Source of the DNA: Thermoanaerobacter sp049701115
GTDB lineage: Bacteria > Bacillota > Thermoanaerobacteria > Thermoanaerobacterales > Thermoanaerobacteraceae
DNA: 53,303 bases
Direction of reading: 5' to 3'
Assembly (NCBI RefSeq): GCF_049701115.1
Contig: NZ_JBNATX010000011.1
Location: 1-53,303, forward strand
Shown here: positions 1-7,495 of the stretch, piece after piece
Numbering within the stretch: position 1 is the stretch's first letter
How the letters are laid out: every line of letters begins with the position of its first letter
Notes under the pieces: model-generated
Seen by the model: only the letters and a program-made list of their open reading frames with translations
Told to the model about the DNA's origin: nothing
Database searches by the model: none
Translations under genes and position numbers: made by a program

Positions 1-49
1 TTAGTTTAGTCGCTTTGCAACTCCGGAGCATTAACACAAAATGCCACTT
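1..49. repeat. Partial copy (R1) of an interspersed palindromic element
   Basis: The window opens inside a repeat that ends ACACAAAATGCCACTT. The body (CGCTTTGCAAC) resembles the interior of the full copy at 2539-2625 (TGCTTTGGCAAC), so this is the right-hand part of a diverged copy in the same orientation. The left end lies outside the window. Confidence 0.75.
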
Positions 50-77
50 AAATAAAAAGGGCTTTGTCAACAAACTG

Positions 78-107
78 AAAGGAGCTTGTCTCCTTTTTAT
101 TTTTTTG
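78..107 (+). terminator. Intrinsic terminator of the gene upstream of the window
   Basis: AAAGGAG (78-84) pairs with CTCCTTT (90-96) around a 5-nt loop, and a long T tract follows. It would end a plus-strand transcript entering from outside the window. Confidence 0.7.
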
Positions 108-136
108 TTGAACTTTGCGAGAATTATAGTTAAAAT
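108..136 (+). promoter_or_regulatory. Sigma-A promoter for glmU-prs
   Basis: TTGAAC (108-113), a 17-bp spacer and TAAAAT (131-136) lie 44 bp before the glmU start, just after the upstream terminator. Confidence 0.6.
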
Positions 137-179
137 AGTATAGGGTAGAATAGTATATTTTTTATAGAAGGTGGGTAAA

Positions 180-1553
180 GTGGAAGAGCTAGTAAGTGTT
201 ATTCTGGCAGCTGGACTGGGCAAACGAATGAAGTCAAAGTATCCAAAGGTTATCCACAAAGTGTGCGGTAAGCCCATGATAAAATGGGTAGTGGAAGCGG
301 CGAAAGAAGCAGGCTCTAAGAAAGTAATCGTTGTAGTAGGGCACGGGCGGGAAATGGTAGAGGAAGTGCTGGGGAATGAGGTTATATATGCATATCAGGA
401 AGTTCAGCTTGGGACAGGTCATGCTGTTATGATGGCAGAAGAGTTTCTGCCAGAGAAGGGAGAAGTTTTAATACTAACAGGGGATACTCCTCTTATCACT
501 TCTGACACCTTGAGAAGGCTCATAGGGTATCACTTTGAAAGAAGGAATGATGCTACTATTTTATCTTCTGTTTTTGACGACCCTACAGGCTATGGAAGGA
601 TAATAAGGAATGAAAGTGGAGATGTCGTGAAGATTGTGGAAGAAAAGGACGCAAGCGAAGAAGAAAAAAGGGTAAAAGAGATAAATTCAGGAATGTATGT
701 TGTGAATATTTCCAAATTAAAAGATGCGTTAAAAAAGATAACTAATGATAATGCTCAAGGAGAATACTATTTGACAGACGCTGTAGAGATTATAAGGAAT
801 ATGGGAGGGAAAATCGGCGCTATAGCCGGGGAGTCAGAAGAGATAATAGGAGTAAATTCTCGAATTCAGCTCTCTGTTGCAGAAAAGGAAATGAGAAGGA
901 GAATAAATGAAAAGCACATGGAAAATGGGGTAACGATAATAGATCCAGACAGCACTTATATAGAGGCAGAAGTTGAAATTGGACGAGATACAGTTATCTT
1001 GCCGGGAACTATTCTGCAGGGTAAGACCAGGATAGGGGAAGACTGTGAAATAGGGCCTAATTCGAGGATTGTGGACTCTATCATTGGAAATGGATGTAGT
1101 GTAATGTATTCTGTGGTGCTTTCATCAAGTGTGGGCAACAATGTTAAAATAGGGCCTTTTGCCCACATAAGGCCAGAATCTGTGATAAAGAATAATGTAA
1201 AGATTGGCGATTTTGTTGAGATAAAGAAATCTGTCATCGATGAAGGGAGCAAAGTTCCACACCTTACTTATGTAGGAGATGCAGAGCTTGGAAAGAATGT
1301 TAATATGGGTTGCGGTTCAATTACTGTAAATTATGACGGAAAGCACAAGCACAAGACCATTATAGGAGACAATGTGTTTGTGGGCTGCAATGTCAATCTT
1401 GTGGCGCCTGTGAAGATTGGCAATAATGCGTATATTGCTGCGGGCTCTACCATAACAGAAGATGTGCCTGAAGGAGCTCTCGCCATTGCGAGGAGCAGAC
1501 AGACCAATAAAGAGGGCTGGGTAGAGGAAAGAATAAAAAAGGGGAGGCTGTAA
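180..1553 (+). CDS. glmU: Bifunctional UDP-N-acetylglucosamine pyrophosphorylase / glucosamine-1-phosphate N-acetyltransferase
   Basis: GlmU makes UDP-GlcNAc in the cytoplasm for peptidoglycan. It acetylates glucosamine-1-phosphate and then uridylylates it. The N-terminal Rossmann pyrophosphorylase half starts with the family signature LAAGLGKRM near residue 9 and has LTGDTPL. The C-terminal half is a left-handed beta helix of hexapeptide repeats ending in the acetyltransferase site (VGDAELGKNVNMGCGSIT). At 457 residues it has full family length. I chose GTG at 180 rather than the in-frame GTG at 171, because 171 lies within the Shine-Dalgarno AGGTGGG. prs follows 7 bp after the stop, so the two genes form one operon supplying activated sugar and PRPP, in the order also found in Bacillus. 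Confidence 0.96.
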   Translation: MEELVSVILAAGLGKRMKSKYPKVIHKVCGKPMIKWVVEAAKEAGSKKVIVVVGHGREMVEEVLGNEVIYAYQEVQLGTGHAVMMAEEFLPEKGEVLILTGDTPLITSDTLRRLIGYHFERRNDATILSSVFDDPTGYGRIIRNESGDVVKIVEEKDASEEEKRVKEINSGMYVVNISKLKDALKKITNDNAQGEYYLTDAVEIIRNMGGKIGAIAGESEEIIGVNSRIQLSVAEKEMRRRINEKHMENGVTIIDPDSTYIEAEVEIGRDTVILPGTILQGKTRIGEDCEIGPNSRIVDSIIGNGCSVMYSVVLSSSVGNNVKIGPFAHIRPESVIKNNVKIGDFVEIKKSVIDEGSKVPHLTYVGDAELGKNVNMGCGSITVNYDGKHKHKTIIGDNVFVGCNVNLVAPVKIGNNAYIAAGSTITEDVPEGALAIARSRQTNKEGWVEERIKKGRL

Positions 1554-1560
1554 TGTAAAA

Positions 1561-2511
1561 ATGGCGAGGTATACTAATTCACTTAAGATTTTTACGGGGA
1601 ATTCAAATCCCAAATTGGCCAGTGAAATAGCCGAACATCTGGGACTTAAACTGGCGGATTCAGAAGTCGGTACATTTAGCGATGGAGAAATAAGTGTGAG
1701 GATAGGGGAGAGTGTAAGGGGAGCAAGCGTTTTTGTAATTCAGTCGACTTGTGCTCCTGTGAACAACAATTTGATGGAACTTCTCATAATGATTGACGCT
1801 TTCAAAAGGGCTTCAGCTGCTGAGATTAATGCGGTCATACCCTATTACGGGTATGCAAGGCAGGACAGGAAGGCAAAAGCTAGAGACCCTATAACTGCTA
1901 AACTGGTAGCCGACCTCATCACAGCGGCAGGAGCTCATAGAGTGGTCACGATGGACTTGCACGCTCCTCAGATTCAGGGATATTTTAACATTCCTGTAGA
2001 TCATCTGTTAGGAGGACCTATTCTTGCCAAGTACTTCTTGGATAAGGAATTAGGGGATGATGTAGTGGTTGTGTCTCCTGACCATGGAAGTGTAACAAGG
2101 GCGAGGTATTTTGCAGAAAAATTAAACGCCCCTCTGGCCATCATCGATAAAAGAAGGCCAAAAGCGAATGTGGCCGAGGTTATGAATATAATTGGCGATG
2201 TCAAGGGTAAAAAAGCAATACTTGTAGACGACCTAATTGATACTGCAGGGACACTTGTACAGGCGGCAGAAGCCCTTTTAGACCACGGAGCGGTGGAGAT
2301 TTACGCCTGTGCAACACATGGTGTGCTTTCGGGTCCCGCTATTGAAAGGCTTAAAGAATCTCCTATCAAGGAGGTTGTCATAACCGATACCATTCCTCTT
2401 CCTGAAGAGAAGAAGATTGACAAGATAAAGGTAAGGTCAGTTGCACCTCTTTTTGCAGAAGCGATTTTGAGAATACACGAGGGCATGTCAGTGAGTAAAC
2501 TTTTCACATAA
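1561..2511 (+). CDS. prs: Ribose-phosphate pyrophosphokinase (PRPP synthetase)
   Basis: The enzyme transfers pyrophosphate from ATP to ribose-5-phosphate to make PRPP for purine, pyrimidine, His, Trp and NAD synthesis. Visible family motifs are the ATP region YYGYARQDRK, the histidines of VTMDLHAPQIQG, the flexible-loop residues DKRRP and the ribose-phosphate loop VDDLIDTAGT. The 316 residues match class I bacterial enzymes. ATG at 1561 is preceded by GGGGAGG (1541-1547), somewhat far at 13 nt. It shares the glmU promoter. I saw no separate terminator after it; the palindromic repeat 27 bp downstream could fold in the transcript. Confidence 0.97.
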   Translation: MARYTNSLKIFTGNSNPKLASEIAEHLGLKLADSEVGTFSDGEISVRIGESVRGASVFVIQSTCAPVNNNLMELLIMIDAFKRASAAEINAVIPYYGYARQDRKAKARDPITAKLVADLITAAGAHRVVTMDLHAPQIQGYFNIPVDHLLGGPILAKYFLDKELGDDVVVVSPDHGSVTRARYFAEKLNAPLAIIDKRRPKANVAEVMNIIGDVKGKKAILVDDLIDTAGTLVQAAEALLDHGAVEIYACATHGVLSGPAIERLKESPIKEVVITDTIPLPEEKKIDKIKVRSVAPLFAEAILRIHEGMSVSKLFT

Positions 2512-2538
2512 GGCGATTTATGGGCTTCATATTAATTC

Positions 2539-2625
2539 AAGTGGCATTTTGTGTTTATACTTTTAAGTTGTCAAATTTAATCACTGCTTTGGCAACAAGG
2601 GACGTTTTTACACAAAATGCCACTT
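2539..2625. repeat. Full copy (R2, 87 bp) of the interspersed palindromic element
   Basis: The ends are perfect 16-bp inverted repeats, AAGTGGCATTTTGTGT and its complement. The interior includes CTTTGGCAACAAG, which recurs in inverted orientation in the copy at the right edge of the window. The flank TTTGTAAATAGAGTAA (to about 2647) is nearly repeated after the copy at 28952-29006. No ORF lies inside, so a MITE-like or REP-like element is most likely. Confidence 0.8.
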
Positions 2626-2654
2626 TTTGTACTTTGTAAATAGAGTAAGGCACT

Positions 2655-2683
2655 TTATGTCTTTTTTTTATTTATGGTATAAT
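2655..2683 (+). promoter_or_regulatory. Promoter of the two-component system
   Basis: An extended -10 (TGG before TATAAT, 2678-2683) lies 17 bp after a weak -35 TTATGT (2655-2660), 40 bp before the response regulator start. Confidence 0.55.
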
Positions 2684-2723
2684 TTTAAAAAAGGCATTTT
2701 TAAGAGGAATAGAGGGTGGTTTT

Positions 2724-3404
2724 GTGGGAGAGAGCCAGAAGATTTATGTGGTGGACGATGACAAGAATATATGCGAAATTGTCTCTTTATACCTCGAAAA
2801 AGAGGGTTTTGAAGTAGAGCAGATTTACGACGGACAGACAGCTCTTAGAAAGATACAGGAAAATCCTCCAAAGCTTGTAATACTCGATATAATGCTTCCG
2901 GGAATTGATGGAATTGCACTTTGCAAAGAAGTAAGAAAATTTTCTAAAGTGCCCATAATTATGCTTACTGCAAAAGGAGACACACTGGACAAGGTTTTGG
3001 GGCTGGAGATTGGAGCCGATGACTACATTGTCAAACCTTTTGATGGGAAAGAGCTTGTAGCGAGGGTTAAGGCGGTTTTGAGAAGGTATGAGGGAGAAGG
3101 CGACGATAAGGCTGTGTCTTACCCAGACCTTTATGTGAGTTTGAGCGAGTACAAAGTGGTATACAAAGGTAAAAATATTGACCTTACGCCGAAAGAATTG
3201 GAACTTCTTTATTTTCTCTGCACCCATCCCAACAGAGTATTTACAAGGGATCAGCTTTTAGAGAATGTCTGGGGTTATGACTACATGGGAGACAGCAGGA
3301 CGGTAGACGTTCACATAAAAAGACTGAGAGAGAAAATGGGAGAAGGGCCAAATTGGAAGCTTACAACCGTTTGGGGAGTAGGCTATAAGTTTGAGGTGAA
3401 CTGA
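2724..3404 (+). CDS. OmpR/PhoB-family response regulator
   Basis: This is a DNA-binding regulator controlled by phosphorylation. The receiver domain (about 1-115) has the acidic pair D11/D12, the phospho-acceptor D55 (VILDIMLPG) and K104 (VKPF). The C-terminal winged-helix domain (about 130-226) ends with the usual HIKRLREKM recognition region and VWGVGYKF. GTG at 2724 follows GAGGGTGG. The cognate kinase gene starts 2 bp after the stop. Two promoters with direct-repeat hexamers of the kind this family binds lie just after the kinase gene, before htrA, which makes htrA the obvious candidate target (inference). A PhoP, WalR or CssR role cannot be separated from sequence alone. Confidence 0.93.
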   Translation: MGESQKIYVVDDDKNICEIVSLYLEKEGFEVEQIYDGQTALRKIQENPPKLVILDIMLPGIDGIALCKEVRKFSKVPIIMLTAKGDTLDKVLGLEIGADDYIVKPFDGKELVARVKAVLRRYEGEGDDKAVSYPDLYVSLSEYKVVYKGKNIDLTPKELELLYFLCTHPNRVFTRDQLLENVWGYDYMGDSRTVDVHIKRLREKMGEGPNWKLTTVWGVGYKFEVN

Positions 3405-3406
3405 GT

Positions 3407-4816
3407 TTGAAGAAAAACAGGCTTTTTAAAAAGCTTTTTATAAGCAACATAATAATTGTTGCCATAACTTTGGCTGTCGTCTCTATAATGTTTTACATTA
3501 TGTTTCAGAATTACTATTTTGCTGAAAAAGAAAAAATAATGCTGGAAGAAGCACAGGAGATAAACGCTATTTTGAACGAGTTTGCGGTAGGGGATATAAA
3601 TTTAGATAAGTGGAATCAGGAGCTTAATGTTGTGACGAGACTTATTAATGCAACAGTGTGGATTGTGGACAAGGAGGGCCTTGTTTACAGCCAGTCTCAG
3701 CAGGGAAAGCCGTGGATGAAGATTACTCTCAGTAAGGCTGATATACAAAATATTTTAAAAGGAGAATCCATTGTAAAGAAGGGCTATTTTGGAGGGGCTT
3801 TTACAAGCCCTGTGCTTACAGTTGGAGTTCCTCTTGTGATAAAGGGGCATATTGAAGGAGCCATATTCATGCACGCATCACTGGAAGAGATGAACAGGAC
3901 GGTTTTAAACATTTTCCTTTTGATGCTTTTATCAGGCGGAGTGGCTTTTGTAGTGAGCTTTATATTGATATCCTACACTTCAAACAGAATATCTGAGCCT
4001 CTTAAGAAAATGAGCCTTGCTGCAAGAGAGATAGCAAAAGGGAATTTTTCTGCAAGAGTTGACCATTTTGAAGAGGATGAGATAGGAGATTTAGCACGGT
4101 CTTTTAATGTGATGGCAAGGGAACTTGCACAGCTGGAAGATATGAGGAAAGAATTTGTCGCAAATGTCTCCCATGAGCTCAGGTCTCCAATAACCTCAAT
4201 ACAAGGCTATATAGACGGCATATTGGATGGGACTATTCCTAAAGAAAAAACTTATGATTACCTCAAAGTGGTGCAGGAAGAGACGAGAAGGATGTCCCGG
4301 TTGATAAATGACCTTCTGGAAATGACAAAGCTTGAGTCGGGAGAGTTTCCTCTTAATAGAACTGAGTTTGACATAAATGAGCTCATAAGAATTTGCATTA
4401 TAAAGTTTGAAAAAAGAATAGTAGAAAAAGACCTTACAGTAAAGGTGGATTTTGAAGAGGATAGGAGGTTTGTTTTTGCAGATAGAGACAAGATAGAGCA
4501 AGTTCTCACAAATCTAATAGACAATGCTATAAAGTTTTCTAAGCCGGGAGGCGTTATTCACCTTTTTACTGAAGTTAAAGGAGATAAGGTCTTTATCACT
4601 GTTCATGACAATGGAATAGGTATATCTCCTGAAGATTTAGAGCATATATGGGAAAGATTTTACAAAGCGGATAAGTCAAGAGGAAAGGACGGCGCTGGTC
4701 TTGGCCTTTACATTGTGAAGAAGATAATAGAGGCTCACAAAGAAGAGATATGGGCTGAAAGCGAGCCTAGAAAAGGAACGTCTTTTACTTTTACTCTGCC
4801 AGTGAAAAAAGTTTAA
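3407..4816 (+). CDS. Sensor histidine kinase (HAMP, HisKA, HATPase_c)
   Basis: A membrane kinase that should phosphorylate the adjacent response regulator. It has TM1 at about 11-33, an extracytoplasmic sensor domain of about 130 residues, TM2 at about 166-190, HAMP at about 191-243, the phosphorylated histidine H256 in SHELRSP, then an ATPase domain with N box NLIDNAIKFS, G1 box DNGIGI and G2 box GAGLGLYIVK. The TTG start at 3407 has GAGGTGA 8 bp upstream. No cysteine-rich or PAS motif is evident in the sensor domain, so the signal is unknown. Its place beside HtrA suggests an envelope or heat stress signal (inference). Confidence 0.93.
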   Translation: MKKNRLFKKLFISNIIIVAITLAVVSIMFYIMFQNYYFAEKEKIMLEEAQEINAILNEFAVGDINLDKWNQELNVVTRLINATVWIVDKEGLVYSQSQQGKPWMKITLSKADIQNILKGESIVKKGYFGGAFTSPVLTVGVPLVIKGHIEGAIFMHASLEEMNRTVLNIFLLMLLSGGVAFVVSFILISYTSNRISEPLKKMSLAAREIAKGNFSARVDHFEEDEIGDLARSFNVMARELAQLEDMRKEFVANVSHELRSPITSIQGYIDGILDGTIPKEKTYDYLKVVQEETRRMSRLINDLLEMTKLESGEFPLNRTEFDINELIRICIIKFEKRIVEKDLTVKVDFEEDRRFVFADRDKIEQVLTNLIDNAIKFSKPGGVIHLFTEVKGDKVFITVHDNGIGISPEDLEHIWERFYKADKSRGKDGAGLGLYIVKKIIEAHKEEIWAESEPRKGTSFTFTLPVKKV

Positions 4817-4833
4817 GAAATCACAATAAAATA

Positions 4834-4876
4834 TTTACATTTTATTAACAATTTATTAACAATTTGAGTTTATAAT
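4834..4876 (+). promoter_or_regulatory. Upstream PhoP-like operator-promoter before htrA
   Basis: Three hexamers, TTTACA (4834-4839), TTAACA (4845-4850) and TTAACA (4856-4861), are spaced by exactly 5 bp. A perfect TATAAT (4871-4876) follows after 9 bp. OmpR-family regulators of the PhoP type bind direct TTnACA repeats with 11-bp periodicity (family knowledge). That the neighbouring regulator binds here is inference. Confidence 0.6.
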
Positions 4877-4883
4877 AACACTT

Positions 4884-4957
4884 GAGAGAGACAAATGCCT
4901 CTCCTTGACCTCCCTTATCATAGCGGTCCAAGAGAAATTCTTGGGCCGCATGTTTAT
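4884..4957 (+). ncRNA. Possible short leader or small RNA ended by a hairpin upstream of htrA
   Basis: A transcript from TATAAT at 4871-4876 would start near 4883 and meet an 11-bp hairpin (4923-4933 with 4939-4949, loop GAAAT) followed by a weak U-rich stretch. A smaller GAGAG/CTCTC hairpin lies earlier, near 4886-4904. It could be an attenuated htrA leader or an independent regulated RNA. No homology is recognised. Confidence 0.35.
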
Positions 4958-5004
4958 TTAAAAAGAAAAGCAGTTAAAAATTTTAATAAAAACTACCCAA
5001 AATC

Positions 5005-5047
5005 TTTACATGATGTTCATAATTTGTTAATAAAGAGGAAGTATAAT
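5005..5047 (+). promoter_or_regulatory. Second PhoP-like operator-promoter, adjacent to htrA
   Basis: TTTACA (5005-5010), TTCATA (5016-5021) and TTAATA (5027-5032) again have 5-bp spacers, and TATAAT (5042-5047) again comes 9 bp later. The geometry matches the upstream copy exactly. It is 33 bp before the htrA start. Confidence 0.6.
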
Positions 5048-5080
5048 TAAAATCAAGAAAAGGAAAGGGAGTGAGTGAGG

Positions 5081-6439
5081 ATGAGCATGGACTATGAAAA
5101 AGATTTTGAAAATAATATTGAAAAGAAAGATCCTGAGAGCATAGTTCCACCTCAAGAAAATTTAGGAGATATGCCGCAGGAACCTTCTGAAGAGGTGGTA
5201 ACTGAATCTAAAGAAGAGAAAACTTTAACTTCTACTCCAAAAGTGGAGTTCAGAAACAATAAAAAGAGTGTAGGGCGTATGGTTAAAAGATTTAGGAGAA
5301 AACTTATTGCTTCTTTTGTGGCGGTTGCTTTGATCGCTGCTATAATTGGTGGTGGTGTAACAGGGGCTTTTATGAAATATTATGGCGTAGTCCCGCAACA
5401 GCAAGTTGTTACGAGGTATCTACCTCTAGCTGAAAATTCTGGCTCTTCTCAGGACAGTATACTTAATCTGATACCCAACATATACAAAATTGTAAGCCCT
5501 GCAGTCGTTGAGATTGACACGAGTACCGCTTATACTAACGGATACAAGACGGAATATGTGCCAAAAGGGAGTGGCTCGGGATTTATCATAAGCCCGGATG
5601 GCTACATTGTCACCAACAATCACGTAATTCAAGGGGCTTCAAAGATTACAGTAAAACTTTTGGATGGAAGAAGTGCCGATGCAAAACTGATAGGGGCTGA
5701 CCCGAGGACAGACCTTGCGGTTTTGAAAATCAATCTTCCTAATTTGCCTGTTGTAAAGCTTGGAGATTCTTCCAAACTCCAGCCCGGAGAATTAGTAGTC
5801 GCAATAGGTAATCCTCTTGGCGAGTCTTTTGCAGGGTCAGTTACTGCAGGTATAGTAAGCGGTCTTAACAGGAATTTACAGAGCGACTACGGCCCTGTAA
5901 ATCTTATACAAACAGATGCAGCTATAAACCCTGGTAACAGCGGTGGTCCTCTTGTAAACAGCAAGGCAGAAGTAATAGGCATAACAAGCGTGAAACTTAC
6001 TGCCATAGGTCCGAGCATACAAGACCCCTTTGGGATTTTCCAAGGACAGAGCACACCGGTTGAAGGCATGGGATTTGCTATTCCTATAAATGAAGCCAAG
6101 CCTATAATTGAACAACTTATAAAACATGGATATGTGGAAAGACCAATGATGGGAATAGGTGCACAAACAATAACTCCGCAGGATGCAGCTCAGTACAACC
6201 TGCCAGTAGGAGTATATGTGGTACAGGTTCAACCTGGAAGCGGTGCTGAAAAAGCCGGAATCCAGCCAGGAGATGTTATAATAAAGGCAGATGGCAAACA
6301 GATTAACTCCTTTGAGGACCTTCAGACCATCATAAATAGCCACAAAGTTGGAGATACAATAAATGTGACCATATGGAGAAATGGAAGGACATTTACTGTT
6401 CCTGTCAAGTTACAAAGCAGTGCAAATTTCCAACAATAA
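5081..6439 (+). CDS. htrA: HtrA/DegP-type membrane-anchored serine protease with PDZ domain
   Basis: A quality-control protease that degrades misfolded exported proteins on the outer face of the membrane. An acidic cytoplasmic tail of about 70 residues is followed by one TM helix (about 75-97). The trypsin-like domain has catalytic H181 (TNNHV), D211 (RTDLAV) and S287 (GNSGGPL). A single PDZ domain covers about 355-445. The length of 452 residues is typical of Firmicute HtrA/YkdA. ATG at 5081 is preferred over the in-frame GTG at 5075 because AGGAAAGGGAG lies 9 bp before 5081 and too close to 5075. Two three-hexamer operators and their likely regulator lie directly upstream. Confidence 0.95.
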   Translation: MSMDYEKDFENNIEKKDPESIVPPQENLGDMPQEPSEEVVTESKEEKTLTSTPKVEFRNNKKSVGRMVKRFRRKLIASFVAVALIAAIIGGGVTGAFMKYYGVVPQQQVVTRYLPLAENSGSSQDSILNLIPNIYKIVSPAVVEIDTSTAYTNGYKTEYVPKGSGSGFIISPDGYIVTNNHVIQGASKITVKLLDGRSADAKLIGADPRTDLAVLKINLPNLPVVKLGDSSKLQPGELVVAIGNPLGESFAGSVTAGIVSGLNRNLQSDYGPVNLIQTDAAINPGNSGGPLVNSKAEVIGITSVKLTAIGPSIQDPFGIFQGQSTPVEGMGFAIPINEAKPIIEQLIKHGYVERPMMGIGAQTITPQDAAQYNLPVGVYVVQVQPGSGAEKAGIQPGDVIIKADGKQINSFEDLQTIINSHKVGDTINVTIWRNGRTFTVPVKLQSSANFQQ

Positions 6440-6471
6440 GTTAAAATAGATATAGGCCTCCCACGCACCTG

Positions 6472-6507
6472 CCTGCCAACTTTATAGTTGGCAGGTTGTT
6501 TTTTATT
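6472..6507 (+). terminator. Intrinsic terminator after htrA
   Basis: CCTGCCAAC (6472-6480) and GTTGGCAGG (6487-6495) form a perfect 9-bp stem with a 6-nt loop, followed by TTGTTTTTTATT. Confidence 0.9.
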
Positions 6508-6550
6508 GACTACATATTGTATAATTAATCTTATAAGGAAGGGTGAGAAG

Positions 6551-7108
6551 ATGTATTTGATAGCCGGCCTTGGAAATCCGGGAAGGGAATATGAAGGTAC
6601 AAGGCATAACGTAGGTTTTATGGTTATAGATGTACTTTCAAAAAAGCTTGGGATAGAAGTTTCAAGGCTTAAATTCAAGTCCTTAATGGGAGAAGGGTAT
6701 TTTAACGGAGAAAAAATAGTGCTTTTGAAACCTCAGACTTTTATGAATTTAAGTGGCGAAGCGCTGTACGATGCTGTCAATTTTTATAAACTTCCACTTG
6801 AAAATGTAATTGTAATATACGATGATAAAGACCTCGATGTGGGGAAAATAAGAATAAGAAGGAAAGGAAGTTCAGGCGGTCACAATGGCATGAATTCGAT
6901 AATATACTTATTAAAGAGTGAAGACTTTCCCAGAGTTAGAATAGGTATTGGCAGACCTGAAAATGGAGAGCTTGTAAGGCATGTTTTAGGAAGGTTCAAT
7001 GAGGAGGAGAAAAAAGTAATAGAGGAAGCGGTAGAGAAGGCTGCAGAGGCGGTTATTGATATAATAGAAAATGGGATTGAGCATGCGATGAGCAGATTTA
7101 ACGGCTAA
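6551..7108 (+). CDS. pth: Peptidyl-tRNA hydrolase
   Basis: It releases tRNA from peptidyl-tRNA that drops off ribosomes. The family signature GLGNPG starts at residue 6, with N9 and catalytic H19 in TRHNVGF. Later come the conserved IYDDKDL and GSSGGHNG. Starting at ATG 6551 behind AAGGAAGGGTGAG gives 185 residues, the normal length; the frame stays open upstream but runs back into the htrA terminator, so an earlier start is unlikely. The gene heads a compact set with the small membrane protein and mfd. A -10-like TATAAT at 6520-6525 may drive it, but no good -35 is visible. Confidence 0.95.
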   Translation: MYLIAGLGNPGREYEGTRHNVGFMVIDVLSKKLGIEVSRLKFKSLMGEGYFNGEKIVLLKPQTFMNLSGEALYDAVNFYKLPLENVIVIYDDKDLDVGKIRIRRKGSSGGHNGMNSIIYLLKSEDFPRVRIGIGRPENGELVRHVLGRFNEEEKKVIEEAVEKAAEAVIDIIENGIEHAMSRFNG

Positions 7109-7120
7109 AGGAGCTTGAAG

Positions 7121-7489
7121 ATGTGGTTTTTATCAGGAATGGCAAGTATTGTTGTAGCATATCTTTTAAATAGCGCTGTGGTAAAAAAATACGGCGAGAA
7201 GGCTATAATCTACATTGTCCCTTTTATTGAAGAAACTTCGAAGACTGTCTTTGGATATTTAACATCTTCTATACTCGTCTCTCATTTTATGTTTGGAATT
7301 GCTGAAGCAGTAAATGATTACACAAAGGTCTCACATAAAATAAACGGAAGGGCTGCGGCGTTGAGCATATTGAGTCATTCAATTTTTGGCCTTGTTTCTT
7401 ATGTTTTATACATAAAGATTAACCTTTTTACTGCAATTTTTTCTGCTTCTCTTCTTCATGTGGTTTGGAATAGGTTTATGCTGAGGTGA
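7121..7489 (+). CDS. Small PrsW/CPBP-like putative intramembrane protease
   Basis: A 122-residue, mostly hydrophobic protein with about four membrane segments. I read in it the spaced motifs of the PrsW/CPBP families: EETSK (E37, E38, K41), FGIAEA with E62, H86 in SHSIFG, and HVVWN with H113. In those families such Glu and His residues form the active site in the membrane. It is much shorter than PrsW (about 200 residues), so it would be a minimal version. ATG at 7121 has AAAGGAG 8 bp upstream; the alternative TTG at 7115 is too close. It lies 12 bp after pth and 6 bp before mfd, the position where Bacillus has fin. The function is not established. Confidence 0.7.
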   Translation: MWFLSGMASIVVAYLLNSAVVKKYGEKAIIYIVPFIEETSKTVFGYLTSSILVSHFMFGIAEAVNDYTKVSHKINGRAAALSILSHSIFGLVSYVLYIKINLFTAIFSASLLHVVWNRFMLR

Positions 7490-7495
7490 GGATGT

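Noticed and set aside
171..179. GTG at 171 as the glmU start
   Set aside because: It lies within the Shine-Dalgarno AGGTGGG; GTG at 180 is correctly spaced.
4895..5050. A 51-codon open frame (starting MPLLDLPYHSG) between the kinase and htrA
   Set aside because: It runs across a terminator-like hairpin and the whole second operator-promoter, and shows no domain or hydrophobic pattern. The non-coding signals explain the region better.
5876..6343. A 155-codon minus-strand frame inside htrA, and similar long antisense frames in other genes
   Set aside because: They mirror well-supported genes, lack ribosome sites and show no domain patterns.
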